DNA from: Streptomyces griseoluteus
GTDB taxonomy: Bacteria; Actinomycetota; Actinomycetes; Streptomycetales; Streptomycetaceae
NCBI RefSeq assembly: GCF_004784465.1
Contig: NZ_SRRU01000006.1
Location: 430,160 to 494,159 of the forward strand
Reading direction: 5' to 3'
DNA: 64,000 nt
The notes beneath the pieces were generated by a model. That model saw only the letters and a program-made list of their open reading frames with translations, was not told the origin of the DNA and made no database searches. Shown one piece after another: positions 36,478 through 45,170 of the stretch (within the stretch, counting starts at the first letter, position 1; every line of letters starts with the position of its first letter). Position numbers and translations under genes: made by a program.

Positions 36478-37029
36478 GTGATCGAGCTGGATGCCGCGGT
36501 GCGGATCGTCGAGGAGGAGCTGGAGCGCGAGTTCCGGCGGGAGGCCGCGCTGGGGGTGCGGCCGCATGACCTGGTCGTCGTGAGCGCCGTGCGGCACGAA
36601 CTGGTGTGGATCGTCGAGGTGGCGACGGCGGAGTACGTGCGGACCCGCGACACAGCCTTCCTGCTGGTCGGAGCGGGCCCGTACCTGGTCGACCGGGTGG
36701 ACGGCGGGCTGCACACGGTCGGGGCCGTCTCCTGGGCGTCGGGGGCATGGGAGACCGACTACCGGGTGCGCATCCGGGGCGAGACCCTGCGGACCGCCGT
36801 GGACGACTTGGACGACGAGGTGCGGGCGGCCACAGCGGAGCAGGGCCGGATTCCCGCCGCGCGGCTGCTGCGGCAGCGGGTGCCCGTGCTGGCGCTCGGA
36901 CAGGCCCTCGCGTACGTGAGCGGGCTGAGCGGGGGAGGGGCTCCGGGGGAGCTGGTGGAGGTCGTCACGCGCGAACTGGTGGCGCCGGTCGACCCCGTGA
37001 TGGCCGTGGACACCATCCGGGCGGACTGA
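36478..37029 (+). CDS. YrhB-domain (Imm35-like) protein
   Basis: A 183-residue cytoplasmic protein. Residues 1-105 resemble the YrhB/immunity-35 fold: DAAVRIVEEELER helix, HELVWIVEVATAEYV strand, then FLLVGAGPYLVDRVDGGLHTVG, the characteristic GxGPxxVD turn. The rest is a helical extension. Imm35 members protect against polymorphic toxins, but YrhB proteins are often housekeeping orphans, and no toxin gene is adjacent. GTG 36478 was chosen because the helix starts there; no strong ribosome site. Confidence 0.75.
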   Translation: MIELDAAVRIVEEELEREFRREAALGVRPHDLVVVSAVRHELVWIVEVATAEYVRTRDTAFLLVGAGPYLVDRVDGGLHTVGAVSWASGAWETDYRVRIRGETLRTAVDDLDDEVRAATAEQGRIPAARLLRQRVPVLALGQALAYVSGLSGGGAPGELVEVVTRELVAPVDPVMAVDTIRAD

Positions 37030-37121
37030 GCCGGCATGCGGGGTTCCGGGGCGCGAGGCATACTGTCGGGGGCCTTGGGGATCTGGTTACGCTGCGCGGA
37101 CAGTGGTCTCGGGAGGTTCGG

Positions 37122-38921
37122 ATGGGTCGTCCTGGTACACGGAATGCGGCGATGCTGGTGGCCTTGGCCGCCGTCGCCTCGATGGGGGCAGCCGCCCCGC
37201 CGGCAGCGGCGGGCGGGCCCGGCGGGAAGGTGCCCGTGGCGGTCGGCTACGGCGGCGCGGTCTCCAGCGTGGACGCCGACGCCAGCGCGGCCGGTATCGA
37301 GGTGCTGCGCAATGGCGGCAACGCGGTCGACGCGGCCGTGGCCACCGCCGCCGCCCTGGGCGTCACGGAGCCGTACTCGGCGGGCGTCGGCGGAGGCGGC
37401 TACTTCGTCTACTACGACGCCAAGTCCCGCACCGTGCACACCATCGACGGCCGCGAGACCGCCCCGCTCAGCGCCCGCTCCGACCTGTTCCTGGAGAACG
37501 GCAAGCCGCTGCCCTTCGCGGACGCGGTCAGCAGCGGACTGAGTGTCGGCACACCGGGTACGCCCGCCACCTGGCAGACCGCGCTGCGCAGTTGGGGCAC
37601 CAGCAGCCTCGCCCGCGTGCTGCGGCCGGCCGAGCGGATCGCCCGCGACGGCTTCACCGTGGACGACACCTTCCGCTCCCAGACCGCGGCCAACGAGACC
37701 CGGTTCCGCTACTTCCCGGACACCGCACGGCTGTTCCTGCCCGGCGGCAAGCTCCCGGTGGTCGGCTCCACCCTGAAGAATCCCGACCTGGCCAAGACCT
37801 ACCAGGAGTTGGGCCGCAAGGGTGCCGACGCCGTCTACCGGGGCGACCTCGGACGGGACATCGTCGCCACCGTCAACAAGCCCCCGGTCGACCCCTCCTC
37901 GGGCTGGAACGCCCGCCCGGGCAAGCTGACCGCCAAGGACCTGTCGAGCTACCGCGCCAAACTCCAGCGGCCCACCGACACCTCGTACCGCGGTCTGAAG
38001 GTGTACTCCATCGCACCCTCCTCCTCCGGCGGCACCACCGTGGGCGAGGCGCTCAACATCCTGGAGAAGAGCGACCTCGCCAAGGCCAGCGAGACCCAGT
38101 ACCTGCACCGGTACATCGAGGCGAGCCGGATCGCGTTCGCCGACCGGGGCCGCTGGGTCGGGGACCCCGCCTTCGAGGACGTACCCACCGAGCAGCTGCT
38201 CTCGCAGCGGTTCGCCGACTCACGGGCCTGCCTGATCAAGGACGACGCCGTCCTGACCAGCCCGCTCGCCCCCGGCGACCCGCGCCACCCGGCCGCCTGC
38301 GCGACCAGGGGCAAGGCCGCGCCGACCACGTACGAGGGCGAGAACACCACCCACCTCACCGTCTCCGACAAGTGGGGCAACGTGGTCGCCTACACGCTCA
38401 CCATCGAGCAGACCGGCGGCAGCGGCATCACCGTGCCCGGCCGGGGCTTCCTGCTCAACAACGAGCTGACCGACTTCTCCTTCGCCCCCGCGAGCCCCGG
38501 CGTCCCCGACCCCAACCTGCCCGGCCCCGGCAAGCGCCCGCGCTCCTCGATCTCCCCGACCATCGTCCTGGACCGGCACAACCGGCCCGTGGTGGCGCTC
38601 GGTTCGCCCGGCGGCGCCACCATCATCACCACCGTGCTCCAGACCCTCACCGAGTTCCTCGACCGGGGGCTCCCGCTGGTCGACGCCATCGCCGCGCCCC
38701 GCGCCAGCCAGCGCAACGCCGCCCAGACGGAACTCGAACCCGCCCTGTACGACAGCGCGTTGCGGGAGCGGCTGGAACAGCTCGGGCACAGTTTCAAGCT
38801 CAATCCGGAGATCGGCGCCGCGACCGGCGTCCAACGGCTGCCGGACGGCAAGTGGCTGGCCGCCGCCGAGACGACCCGGCGCGGCGGCGGCTCGGCCATG
38901 GTGGTGAACCCGACGGGCTGA
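37122..38921 (+). CDS. ggt: Secreted gamma-glutamyltransferase
   Basis: A 599-residue exported precursor. A signal peptide (about residues 1-32, cleavage after AAA) leads to the Ntn-hydrolase. NGGNAVDAAVATAAALGVTEPYSAGVGGGG is the family opening. The autoprocessing nucleophile Thr sits in NTTHLTVSD, giving large and small subunits, and RPRSSISPTIVLD and GSPGGATIITTVLQTL follow. It hydrolyses glutathione or other gamma-glutamyl compounds outside the cell. GGGAGG is 5 bp before the ATG. A 13-bp terminator stem follows the stop. Confidence 0.94.
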   Translation: MGRPGTRNAAMLVALAAVASMGAAAPPAAAGGPGGKVPVAVGYGGAVSSVDADASAAGIEVLRNGGNAVDAAVATAAALGVTEPYSAGVGGGGYFVYYDAKSRTVHTIDGRETAPLSARSDLFLENGKPLPFADAVSSGLSVGTPGTPATWQTALRSWGTSSLARVLRPAERIARDGFTVDDTFRSQTAANETRFRYFPDTARLFLPGGKLPVVGSTLKNPDLAKTYQELGRKGADAVYRGDLGRDIVATVNKPPVDPSSGWNARPGKLTAKDLSSYRAKLQRPTDTSYRGLKVYSIAPSSSGGTTVGEALNILEKSDLAKASETQYLHRYIEASRIAFADRGRWVGDPAFEDVPTEQLLSQRFADSRACLIKDDAVLTSPLAPGDPRHPAACATRGKAAPTTYEGENTTHLTVSDKWGNVVAYTLTIEQTGGSGITVPGRGFLLNNELTDFSFAPASPGVPDPNLPGPGKRPRSSISPTIVLDRHNRPVVALGSPGGATIITTVLQTLTEFLDRGLPLVDAIAAPRASQRNAAQTELEPALYDSALRERLEQLGHSFKLNPEIGAATGVQRLPDGKWLAAAETTRRGGGSAMVVNPTG

Positions 38922-38924
38922 CCC

Positions 38925-38964
38925 CGAGGGCGCCTGAAGCCTCAACGGGCCTCAGGCGCCCTCG
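38925..38964. terminator. Bidirectional terminator, 13-bp perfect stem
   Basis: Arms 38925-38937 and 38952-38964 with a 14-nt loop, between convergent ggt and clpC; the distal arm includes the clpC stop codon. Confidence 0.85.
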
Positions 38965-41519
38965 CGCTGCGCCTCGGCCGGCTGGGCATCCTGGCCGTGT
39001 ACCCGGAAGTCCAGCCCCCCGTCGGCCACATCGACCGTCACCTCGCCGCCCTCGGCCACCGTGCCGTTCAGCAGCAGCCGCGACAACTGGTTGTCCACCT
39101 CGCGCTGGATCGTGCGGCGCAGCGGACGGGCACCGTACTCCGGCTGATGGCCGCGCTCCGCCAGCCAGTCCACGGCCGCGTCGGTGAATTCCACGCTCAC
39201 GCCCCGCGCGCTGGACAGTTCGCGGGTGCCGTTGAGCAACAGGTCGGTGATCCGGCGCAGTTGCTCCGGCGTGAGCTGGCGGAACACCACGATCTCATCG
39301 ATCCGGTTGAGGAACTCCGGCCGGAAGTGCTCCCGCAGCGGCCGCAGGATCTGCTCCCGCCGCGCCTCCTCGTCCGCGTCCGCGCCACCGGGACCGAAGC
39401 CGATCCCGGCACCGCGCCGGGTGATGACGTCCGAACCCAGGTTGCTGGTCATCACGATGACCGTGTTGGTGAAGTCCACCGTCCGCCCCTGGGCGTCGGT
39501 GAGCCGGCCGTCGTCCAGCACCTGGAGCAGGATGTTGAAGACGTCCGGGTGCGCCTTCTCCACCTCGTCCAGGAGCAGCAGGGAGTACGGGTTCCGGCGC
39601 ACCACCTCGGTGAGCTGGCCCGCCTCCTCGTGGCCGACGTAACCGGGCGGCGCCCCGACCAGCCGGGAGACGGTGTGCCGCTCCTGGTACTCGCTCATGT
39701 CGAGCCGCACCATGCGGTCCTCGCTGCCGAACAGCGACTCCGCGAGCGCGCGGGCCAGCTCCGTCTTGCCGACCCCGGTCGGACCGAGGAACAGGAAGCT
39801 GCCGATCGGCCGGTCCGGGCTGGACAGCCCCGCGCGGGAACGCAGTACGGCGTCCGCGACCACGTTGACCGCCTCGTCCTGGCCGACCACCCGCTCGTGC
39901 AGATGCTCCTCCAGACCGAGCAGGCGCTCCTTCTCCTCCTGGGTCAGCCGGCTCACCGGCACCCCGGTCTGCCGGGACACCACCTCGGCGATGGCCTCCG
40001 CCGTCACCTCGAGGTTCTGCCCCTCGACGACCTCCCCGTCGTCGGCCACCTCCGCGATCCGCCGCTGGATGTCGGCGATACGGTCCCGCAACTGGGTGGC
40101 CTCCTCGTACTGTTCGTCCGCCACCGCCTGGTCCTTGTCCCGGACCAGTTGCTCGGCCTCGCGCTCCAGCGCGCGCACGTCCGCGCCCTTGGTCCGGGCA
40201 CCGAGCCGTACCCGCGCGCCCGCCTGGTCGATCAGGTCGATCGCCTTGTCGGGCAGCCGCCGGTCGGTGAGATAGCGGTCGGACAGCTCCACGGCCGCCG
40301 CCAACGCCTCGTCCGTGTAGCGCACCTGGTGGTGGGCCTCGTAGCGGTCGCGCAGCCCGCGCAGGATCTCCAGCGCGTCCTCGACGGACGGCTCCGGCAC
40401 CTGGATCGGCTGGAACCGGCGGGCCAGCGCCGCGTCCTTCTCGATCCGCCGGAACTCCTCCAGCGTGGTGGCGCCGACGATGTGGAGCTCGCCACGGGCC
40501 AGGGCGGGCTTGAGGATGTTGCCCGCGTCCATCGCGCCGCCCTCGCCGCCGGTGCCCGCGCCGACGACGGTGTGCAGCTCGTCGATGAACACGACCAGCT
40601 GGTCCGAGTGCGCGCGGATCTCCTGCACGATGTTGTTCAGGCGCTCCTCGAAGTCGCCCCGGTAGCGGGTGCCGGCCACCACCGCGGTCAGGTCCAGCGC
40701 CACCACCCGGCGCCCCTCCAGACCCTCGGGCACGTCCCCGTCCGCGATGCGCTGCGCCAGCCCCTCGACCACGGCGGTCTTGCCGACGCCCGCGTCACCG
40801 ATCAGCACCGGGTTGTTCTTCCCGCGCCGGGACAGCACCTCGATGGTCTGCTCGATCTCATTCTCCCGGCCGATCACCGGGTCGATGCGGTTCTCCCGGG
40901 CCAGCTCGGTCAGATCGCGCCCGTACTTGTCCAGCGTCGGCGTGGTCGTGGGCCGGGGGCGGTCCTGGCGGCCCTGGGCGGTCTCCGGCGCCTCGGGCGG
41001 AGCCGCTTCCGCCTTGAACCGGGCCGCGTGCAGGATGTGCCCGGCGGCCGAGTCCGGGTTCATGGCGAGGGCGCTCAGCACGTGCTCGGGGCCGATGTAC
41101 CCGGCGCCGCTGGCCCGTGCCATCTCGTGCGCCTCCATCAGTGCCCGCTTCACGGCCGGGGTCAGGGACAGCGCGGTCGGCGGCACCGTGCCCGGCTGGT
41201 GCTGCACGGGTCCGGCGCGGCCGTCGATCTCGGTGGCCATCGAGTCCGGGTTCGCCCCGGACCGGCTGAGCAGACTGCGGGTGGGCTCGCTGGACAGGGC
41301 GGCGCGCAGCAGGTGCTGGGTGTCGAGATCCCGGCTGCCGTGCTCCGCCGCGTACTGCGCGGCCCCCTTGACCAGCTCGCGCGCGGGCTGGCTCAGCAGG
41401 CGGCCGATGTCTACCTGGCGGGGGCCGCCGGGCTGGCCCGGATTTCCGGTGCCGCCGAAGAAGCGGGAGAAGAACTCCCCGAAGGGGTCGCCCTCGGGGC
41501 CGGTGTAGCCGCTGGTCAT
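38952..41519 (-). CDS. ClpC-type AAA+ unfoldase (ATP-dependent protease ATPase subunit)
   Basis: An 855-residue two-ring chaperone. A Gly/Phe-rich start (GEFFSRFFGGTG) precedes the Clp_N double repeat (about 40-165). D1 has Walker A GDAGVGKT (241-248) and Walker B VVFIDELH. A short UVR-like middle region (ADEQYEEATQLRDRI, 467-481) marks ClpC rather than ClpB. D2 has GPTGVGKT (579-586), and IGF at 706-708 is the loop that docks ClpP. It hands unfolded proteins to ClpP. Start ATG 41519 begins the family sequence; an earlier ATG adds unrelated residues. The exact paralogue (ClpC1 or C2) is not settled. Confidence 0.92.
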   Translation of the reverse strand: MTSGYTGPEGDPFGEFFSRFFGGTGNPGQPGGPRQVDIGRLLSQPARELVKGAAQYAAEHGSRDLDTQHLLRAALSSEPTRSLLSRSGANPDSMATEIDGRAGPVQHQPGTVPPTALSLTPAVKRALMEAHEMARASGAGYIGPEHVLSALAMNPDSAAGHILHAARFKAEAAPPEAPETAQGRQDRPRPTTTPTLDKYGRDLTELARENRIDPVIGRENEIEQTIEVLSRRGKNNPVLIGDAGVGKTAVVEGLAQRIADGDVPEGLEGRRVVALDLTAVVAGTRYRGDFEERLNNIVQEIRAHSDQLVVFIDELHTVVGAGTGGEGGAMDAGNILKPALARGELHIVGATTLEEFRRIEKDAALARRFQPIQVPEPSVEDALEILRGLRDRYEAHHQVRYTDEALAAAVELSDRYLTDRRLPDKAIDLIDQAGARVRLGARTKGADVRALEREAEQLVRDKDQAVADEQYEEATQLRDRIADIQRRIAEVADDGEVVEGQNLEVTAEAIAEVVSRQTGVPVSRLTQEEKERLLGLEEHLHERVVGQDEAVNVVADAVLRSRAGLSSPDRPIGSFLFLGPTGVGKTELARALAESLFGSEDRMVRLDMSEYQERHTVSRLVGAPPGYVGHEEAGQLTEVVRRNPYSLLLLDEVEKAHPDVFNILLQVLDDGRLTDAQGRTVDFTNTVIVMTSNLGSDVITRRGAGIGFGPGGADADEEARREQILRPLREHFRPEFLNRIDEIVVFRQLTPEQLRRITDLLLNGTRELSSARGVSVEFTDAAVDWLAERGHQPEYGARPLRRTIQREVDNQLSRLLLNGTVAEGGEVTVDVADGGLDFRVHGQDAQPAEAQREGA

Positions 41520-41645
41520 CGTTTCCGTCCTTCGCAGACGACGCGTGCGGAGCGGCCGGGTACCCCGGATCGGCCACTCTTGAAACGATGGCACGCCCAG
41601 GAGGGAAGGGCACCCGCAGGCTGCGCCGGCCCCGCGGGCCCCGCG

Positions 41646-42440
41646 TCACGACCCCGCGCCCTGCCTCACCGGCTCGCGGGCCGTCAGGACGCGGGGGCCC
41701 GCTTCCGTGACGGCCACGGTGTGCTCTGCGTGGGCCGAGCGGGAGCCGTCGTCGGTGCGCAGGGTCCAGCCGTCGGGGTCGGGGTGGTAGCCGTTCCGGC
41801 CGCCCGCGATCAGCATCGGCTCGATCGCCAGGACCATCCCGTGGCGCAGCGGCATGCCGCGGCCCGCGCGGCCCTCGTTCGGCACGCCGGGGTCCTCGTG
41901 CATCTGGCGCCCGATGCCGTGGCCGCCGAAGCCGGCGGGGATGCCGTACCCGGCGGCGCGGCACACGGTGCCGATGGCGTGGGCGATGTCGCCGATGCGG
42001 TTGCCGACGACGGCCGCCTCGATCCCGGCTGTCAGCGCCCGCTCGGCGGTGTCGATCAGGGTCAGGTCCTCGGGGCGCGGGCGGCCGACCACGAAGCTGA
42101 TCGCCGAGTCACCGGCCCAGCCGTCCAGCAGGGCTCCGCAGTCCACGGAGAGGAGGTCGCTGTCGCGCAGGCGGTAGCCGGTCGGGATGCCGTGCACGAT
42201 CGCGTCGTTCACCGAGGCGCAGATCACCGCCGGGAAGGGGGTCGGGGCGAAGGAGGGCCGGTAGCCGAGGAAGGGTGACGTCGCGCCCGCCTCGCCCAGG
42301 ACGGCGCGGGCGACCTCGTCCAGTTCCCGCAGGCTCACGCCCACGTCGGCGGCTTTCCGTACCGCCGTCAGGGCACGCCCGACCACCTGGCCGGCCGAGT
42401 GCATGGCCTCGATGGAGGCGTCCGTCTTGAGTTCAACCAT
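41646..42440 (-). CDS. map: Methionine aminopeptidase, type I
   Basis: A 264-residue cytosolic metallo-enzyme removing N-terminal Met. Metal ligands are seen in order: VDCGALLDGWAGDSA (two Asp), GGHGIGRQMHEDP (His), AIEPML (Glu) and HAEHTVAV (Glu). ATG 42440 lies 7 nt after TATAGT on the same strand, so the transcript is probably leaderless, which explains the absence of a ribosome site. Divergent from a small XRE regulator. Confidence 0.93.
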   Translation of the reverse strand: MVELKTDASIEAMHSAGQVVGRALTAVRKAADVGVSLRELDEVARAVLGEAGATSPFLGYRPSFAPTPFPAVICASVNDAIVHGIPTGYRLRDSDLLSVDCGALLDGWAGDSAISFVVGRPRPEDLTLIDTAERALTAGIEAAVVGNRIGDIAHAIGTVCRAAGYGIPAGFGGHGIGRQMHEDPGVPNEGRAGRGMPLRHGMVLAIEPMLIAGGRNGYHPDPDGWTLRTDDGSRSAHAEHTVAVTEAGPRVLTAREPVRQGAGS

Positions 42441-42473
42441 GCCAATTACTATACCGGTATTAGAATGGGCGTC
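42441..42473. promoter_or_regulatory. Back-to-back leaderless promoters with central palindrome
   Basis: Only 33 bp separate the divergent map and xre start codons. TATAGT (minus strand, 42448-42453) lies exactly 7 nt before the map ATG. TAGAAT (plus, 42461-42466) lies exactly 7 nt before the xre ATG. The perfect palindrome ATACCGGTAT (42451-42460) sits between and partly overlaps the first -10 box, a natural site for the XRE protein. Confidence 0.7.
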
Positions 42474-42725
42474 ATGGTGCGCACCCCCCTGACCCCCGAA
42501 GAGCGCGAGCGCGGCGAACAGCTCGGCCGGCTGCTGCGCGAGGCGCGCGGCCCGCGGAGCATGACCCAGGTCGCCGCGGTCGCCGGCATCTCCGCCGAGA
42601 CCCTCCGCAAGATCGAGACCGGCCGGGCGCCGACCCCCGCGTTCTTCACCGTCGCGGCGCTGGCGCGGGCGCTCGGGCTCTCCATGGACGAGCTGGCCGT
42701 CCGCTGCGCGCCGGTCCCGGTCTGA
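42474..42725 (+). CDS. Small XRE-family transcriptional regulator
   Basis: 83 residues consisting almost only of a helix-turn-helix (MTQVAAVAGISAETLRKIETGR, about residues 27-48) plus flanking helices. The start at 42474 is placed by the -10 box 7 nt upstream; an ATG at 42465 overlaps that box. It has no effector domain, so probably acts as a dimeric repressor of itself and of map through the shared palindrome. This is inference from geometry. Confidence 0.85.
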   Translation: MVRTPLTPEERERGEQLGRLLREARGPRSMTQVAAVAGISAETLRKIETGRAPTPAFFTVAALARALGLSMDELAVRCAPVPV

Positions 42726-42814
42726 GCCGTTCCGCAAACTGTGCGTAGCAGGCCCGTAACACGGCTGGTGTTGCCTGGCTCCCGCAGTGCTGGCGAACGG
42801 GCGGGAGCCGGTCG

Positions 42815-44170
42815 ATGGCGGAACAACTCACGGCGGTGGCAGGGGAGTTCGGGTTCTACCTGGACGGCCTCCTGTCCCGCCTCGACCAGGACGCGGGCTG
42901 GTGCGGGGTCTTCCGGCACCGCGACCCGGACGGCATGCGCGCCTGCCGCGAGGGGCGTGAGGTACCCCCGTGGGACGTGGTCGACGCCCTGCTGCGGGAT
43001 CTCGCGGCGGCGTACGGAACCGCGCCGGCCCTTGCCGAGCGCGAGCGGGCCCGCGCGCTGCACACGGCGGCCCTCGTCGCGTACGACGCCCGTCCCGGCG
43101 CCCAGGACACCCTGACCCGGCGCCTCCACGCGACCCTCCGCGAGCGCCATGAGGCGGACGAACGCGAGGCCGCGCTGGCCCACCGTCTCGCCGGGGCGAG
43201 GACGGAGGCCGAGGCGGAGGCCCTCCGCGTCGATCTGGCGTGGGCCCGGGACGCACGGCACCGGGCGACGGCCCGCTGCGCGGAGCTGCGGGACCGGCTG
43301 TCCCGGATGGACCGCTCGGCGCCGCCGGCCGCACGGGTCCCCGGCCAGGGGGCGCCCGGCCGTACCTCCCGCCCGGCCACGTCCGCCCTCGCGCCGGACG
43401 GCCCGGCAGAGGCCGCTGCCCGCGCCCCCGAGCAGGCCGAGGGGCATCCAGCCGCCGAAGCCACCCCCTCCAAGCCCCGCAAACGCCGCCGGGGCAGCGC
43501 CCGTTTCGCCGGGCTGGACGACGAGGCTCCGGTGTCGCTGGTCCTCCCCGGCACCCCGCAGGCCACCCCCGGCCTCCGGGGCGCCCGCTTCGCCGGAGCC
43601 GAGGCGGAGGCCGAGGCCGGCGGGCAGGGGACGGCCGTCCCCGTACCCCACCCCGACGACCACCGCGCCGTAACCCAGGCCGTGGCGCAGCTCGCCGCCC
43701 TCCGCGCCGCAGGCCGCAGCGGTGAGGCGTACACGCTCCTGGCGGAAGCCGCCCGCTGGCCCGCCGTACGCCTCCCCCTCCTCGCCGACGCCCTCACCCA
43801 CGCCGACTGGACCACCCTCCGCTGGGAGGCAGCCGCTCTGCCCCCGGACCAAGTGGTCACCACAGCGCAGGTGTTGACGGCAGCCGGCCACCCCGAGGAA
43901 GCCCACCGCCTCCTGCGCGAAGGCGCCGCCCGCCCCCCGGAGGAAACCGGCGCCGCCGTGGCGCGACTCCAGGAAGAAGGCCGTATCCGCGACGCCCGCA
44001 CCCTCCTCGACGCCTCCCTCCGCACCCGCACCCCCGAGGACGCGGCCCGCCTCGCCGCCCCGGACCCCGACCGCCTCACCCCCCTCCTCCTGGAGGCCGC
44101 CCGGCAGGTCTCCGAGGACCACCACCGGGCCCTCCTCCACGCACTCCGCGCCGCCGGGACCACCCCCTGA
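42815..44170 (+). CDS. Large hypothetical protein with coiled-coil and Pro/Ala linker
   Basis: A 451-residue protein. Residues about 1-65 form a globular start (GFYLDGLLSRLDQDAGWCGVF). A long charged helix follows (about 85-165, with ERHEADEREAALAHRL), likely coiled coil, then a low-complexity Pro/Ala/Gly linker. The C-terminal region of about 150 residues carries repeated helical pairs (AAGRSGEAYTLLAEAAR, AAGHPEEAHRLLREGAAR) resembling pentatricopeptide/TPR repeats. It precedes the pyrimidine locus. Function unknown; its placement may or may not be functional. Confidence 0.8.
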   Translation: MAEQLTAVAGEFGFYLDGLLSRLDQDAGWCGVFRHRDPDGMRACREGREVPPWDVVDALLRDLAAAYGTAPALAERERARALHTAALVAYDARPGAQDTLTRRLHATLRERHEADEREAALAHRLAGARTEAEAEALRVDLAWARDARHRATARCAELRDRLSRMDRSAPPAARVPGQGAPGRTSRPATSALAPDGPAEAAARAPEQAEGHPAAEATPSKPRKRRRGSARFAGLDDEAPVSLVLPGTPQATPGLRGARFAGAEAEAEAGGQGTAVPVPHPDDHRAVTQAVAQLAALRAAGRSGEAYTLLAEAARWPAVRLPLLADALTHADWTTLRWEAAALPPDQVVTTAQVLTAAGHPEEAHRLLREGAARPPEETGAAVARLQEEGRIRDARTLLDASLRTRTPEDAARLAAPDPDRLTPLLLEAARQVSEDHHRALLHALRAAGTTP

Positions 44171-44268
44171 CCGGCACCCCGCTCACCCGCAGGGGTGTGA
44201 AACGGGACCGAATCAGCGGGTTGGCGACGATGGTCTTGGCAAGGGCGTCCAAGAGGCTTACTTTCGTC

Positions 44269-44299
44269 CCTCTACGGCCCGTTTCTACGGGCGTAGAGG
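44269..44299 (+). promoter_or_regulatory. Leader hairpin ahead of nitrilase gene 1
   Basis: A 13-pair stem (CCTCTAC with GTAGAGG, and GCCCGT with ACGGGC) with one bulged G and a TTCT loop, ending 28 bp before the ATG. Either attenuator, protein site or stability element. Confidence 0.6.
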
Positions 44300-44327
44300 C
44301 TCGGACGCCGCGTCGAAGGAGCAGCTC

Positions 44328-45170
44328 ATGGCCAACGTCGTACGTGCCGCACTGGTTCAGGCCACCTGGACCGGCGACACCGAGTCCATGATCGCGAAGC
44401 ACGAGGAGTACGCCCGCGAGGCCGCGCGCCAGGGCGCGAAGATCATCGGCTTCCAGGAAGTCTTCAACGCCCCCTACTTCTGCCAGGTGCAGGAGCCGGA
44501 GCACTACCGCTGGGCGGAACCGGTGCCGGACGGCCCGACCGTGACCCGGATGCGGGAGCTGGCCCGCGAGACCGGCATGGTGATCGTCGTCCCGGTCTTC
44601 GAGGTCGACGGCTCCGGGTTCTACTACAACACCGCCGCCGTGATCGACGCGGACGGCAGCTACCTCGGCAAGTACCGCAAGCACCACATCCCGCAGGTCA
44701 AGGGCTTCTGGGAGAAGTACTACTTCAAACCCGGCAACCTCGGCTGGCCCGTCTTCGACACGGCGGTCGGCAAGGTCGGCGTCTACATCTGCTACGACCG
44801 CCACTTCCCCGAGGGCTGGCGCCAACTGGGACTCAACGGGGCCCAGTTGGTCTACAACCCGTCCGCCACCCACCGCGGGCTCTCCGCCCACCTCTGGCAG
44901 CTGGAGCAGCCCGCCGCGGCCGTCGCCAACGAGTACTTCGTCGCCGCCATCAACCGGGTCGGCCAGGAGGAGTACGGCGACAACGACTTCTACGGCACGT
45001 CGTACTTCGTCGACCCGCGCGGCCAGTTCGTCGGCGAGGTCGGGGACGACAAGACCGAGGAACTCCTCGTCCGCGACCTGGACTTCGACCTCATCGACGA
45101 GGTCCGGCAGCAGTGGGCGTTCTACCGCGACCGCCGCCCCGACGCCTACGAGGGGCTGGTGAACCCGTGA
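44328..45170 (+). CDS. Nitrilase-superfamily N-carbamoyl amidohydrolase, copy 1
   Basis: A 280-residue carbon-nitrogen hydrolase with catalytic triad Glu44 (GFQEVF), Lys118 (GKYRKHHIP) and Cys155 (VYICYDRHFPEG). NYFVAAINRVG-type segments match beta-ureidopropionase/N-carbamoylputrescine amidase. In this locus it most likely removes the carbamoyl group from N-carbamoyl-beta-alanine or an N-carbamoyl amino acid. GTGA overlap couples it to the aminotransferase. It is about two-thirds identical by eye to copy 2 at 48.3 kb, with no gaps. Confidence 0.9.
   Translation: MANVVRAALVQATWTGDTESMIAKHEEYAREAARQGAKIIGFQEVFNAPYFCQVQEPEHYRWAEPVPDGPTVTRMRELARETGMVIVVPVFEVDGSGFYYNTAAVIDADGSYLGKYRKHHIPQVKGFWEKYYFKPGNLGWPVFDTAVGKVGVYICYDRHFPEGWRQLGLNGAQLVYNPSATHRGLSAHLWQLEQPAAAVANEYFVAAINRVGQEEYGDNDFYGTSYFVDPRGQFVGEVGDDKTEELLVRDLDFDLIDEVRQQWAFYRDRRPDAYEGLVNP

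Noticed and set aside
38997..42278. Open frame of over 1,000 codons on the plus strand opposite clpC and map
   Set aside because: Antisense frame kept open by GC-rich third positions; no family resemblance, and the opposite strand carries clear ClpC and Map motifs.
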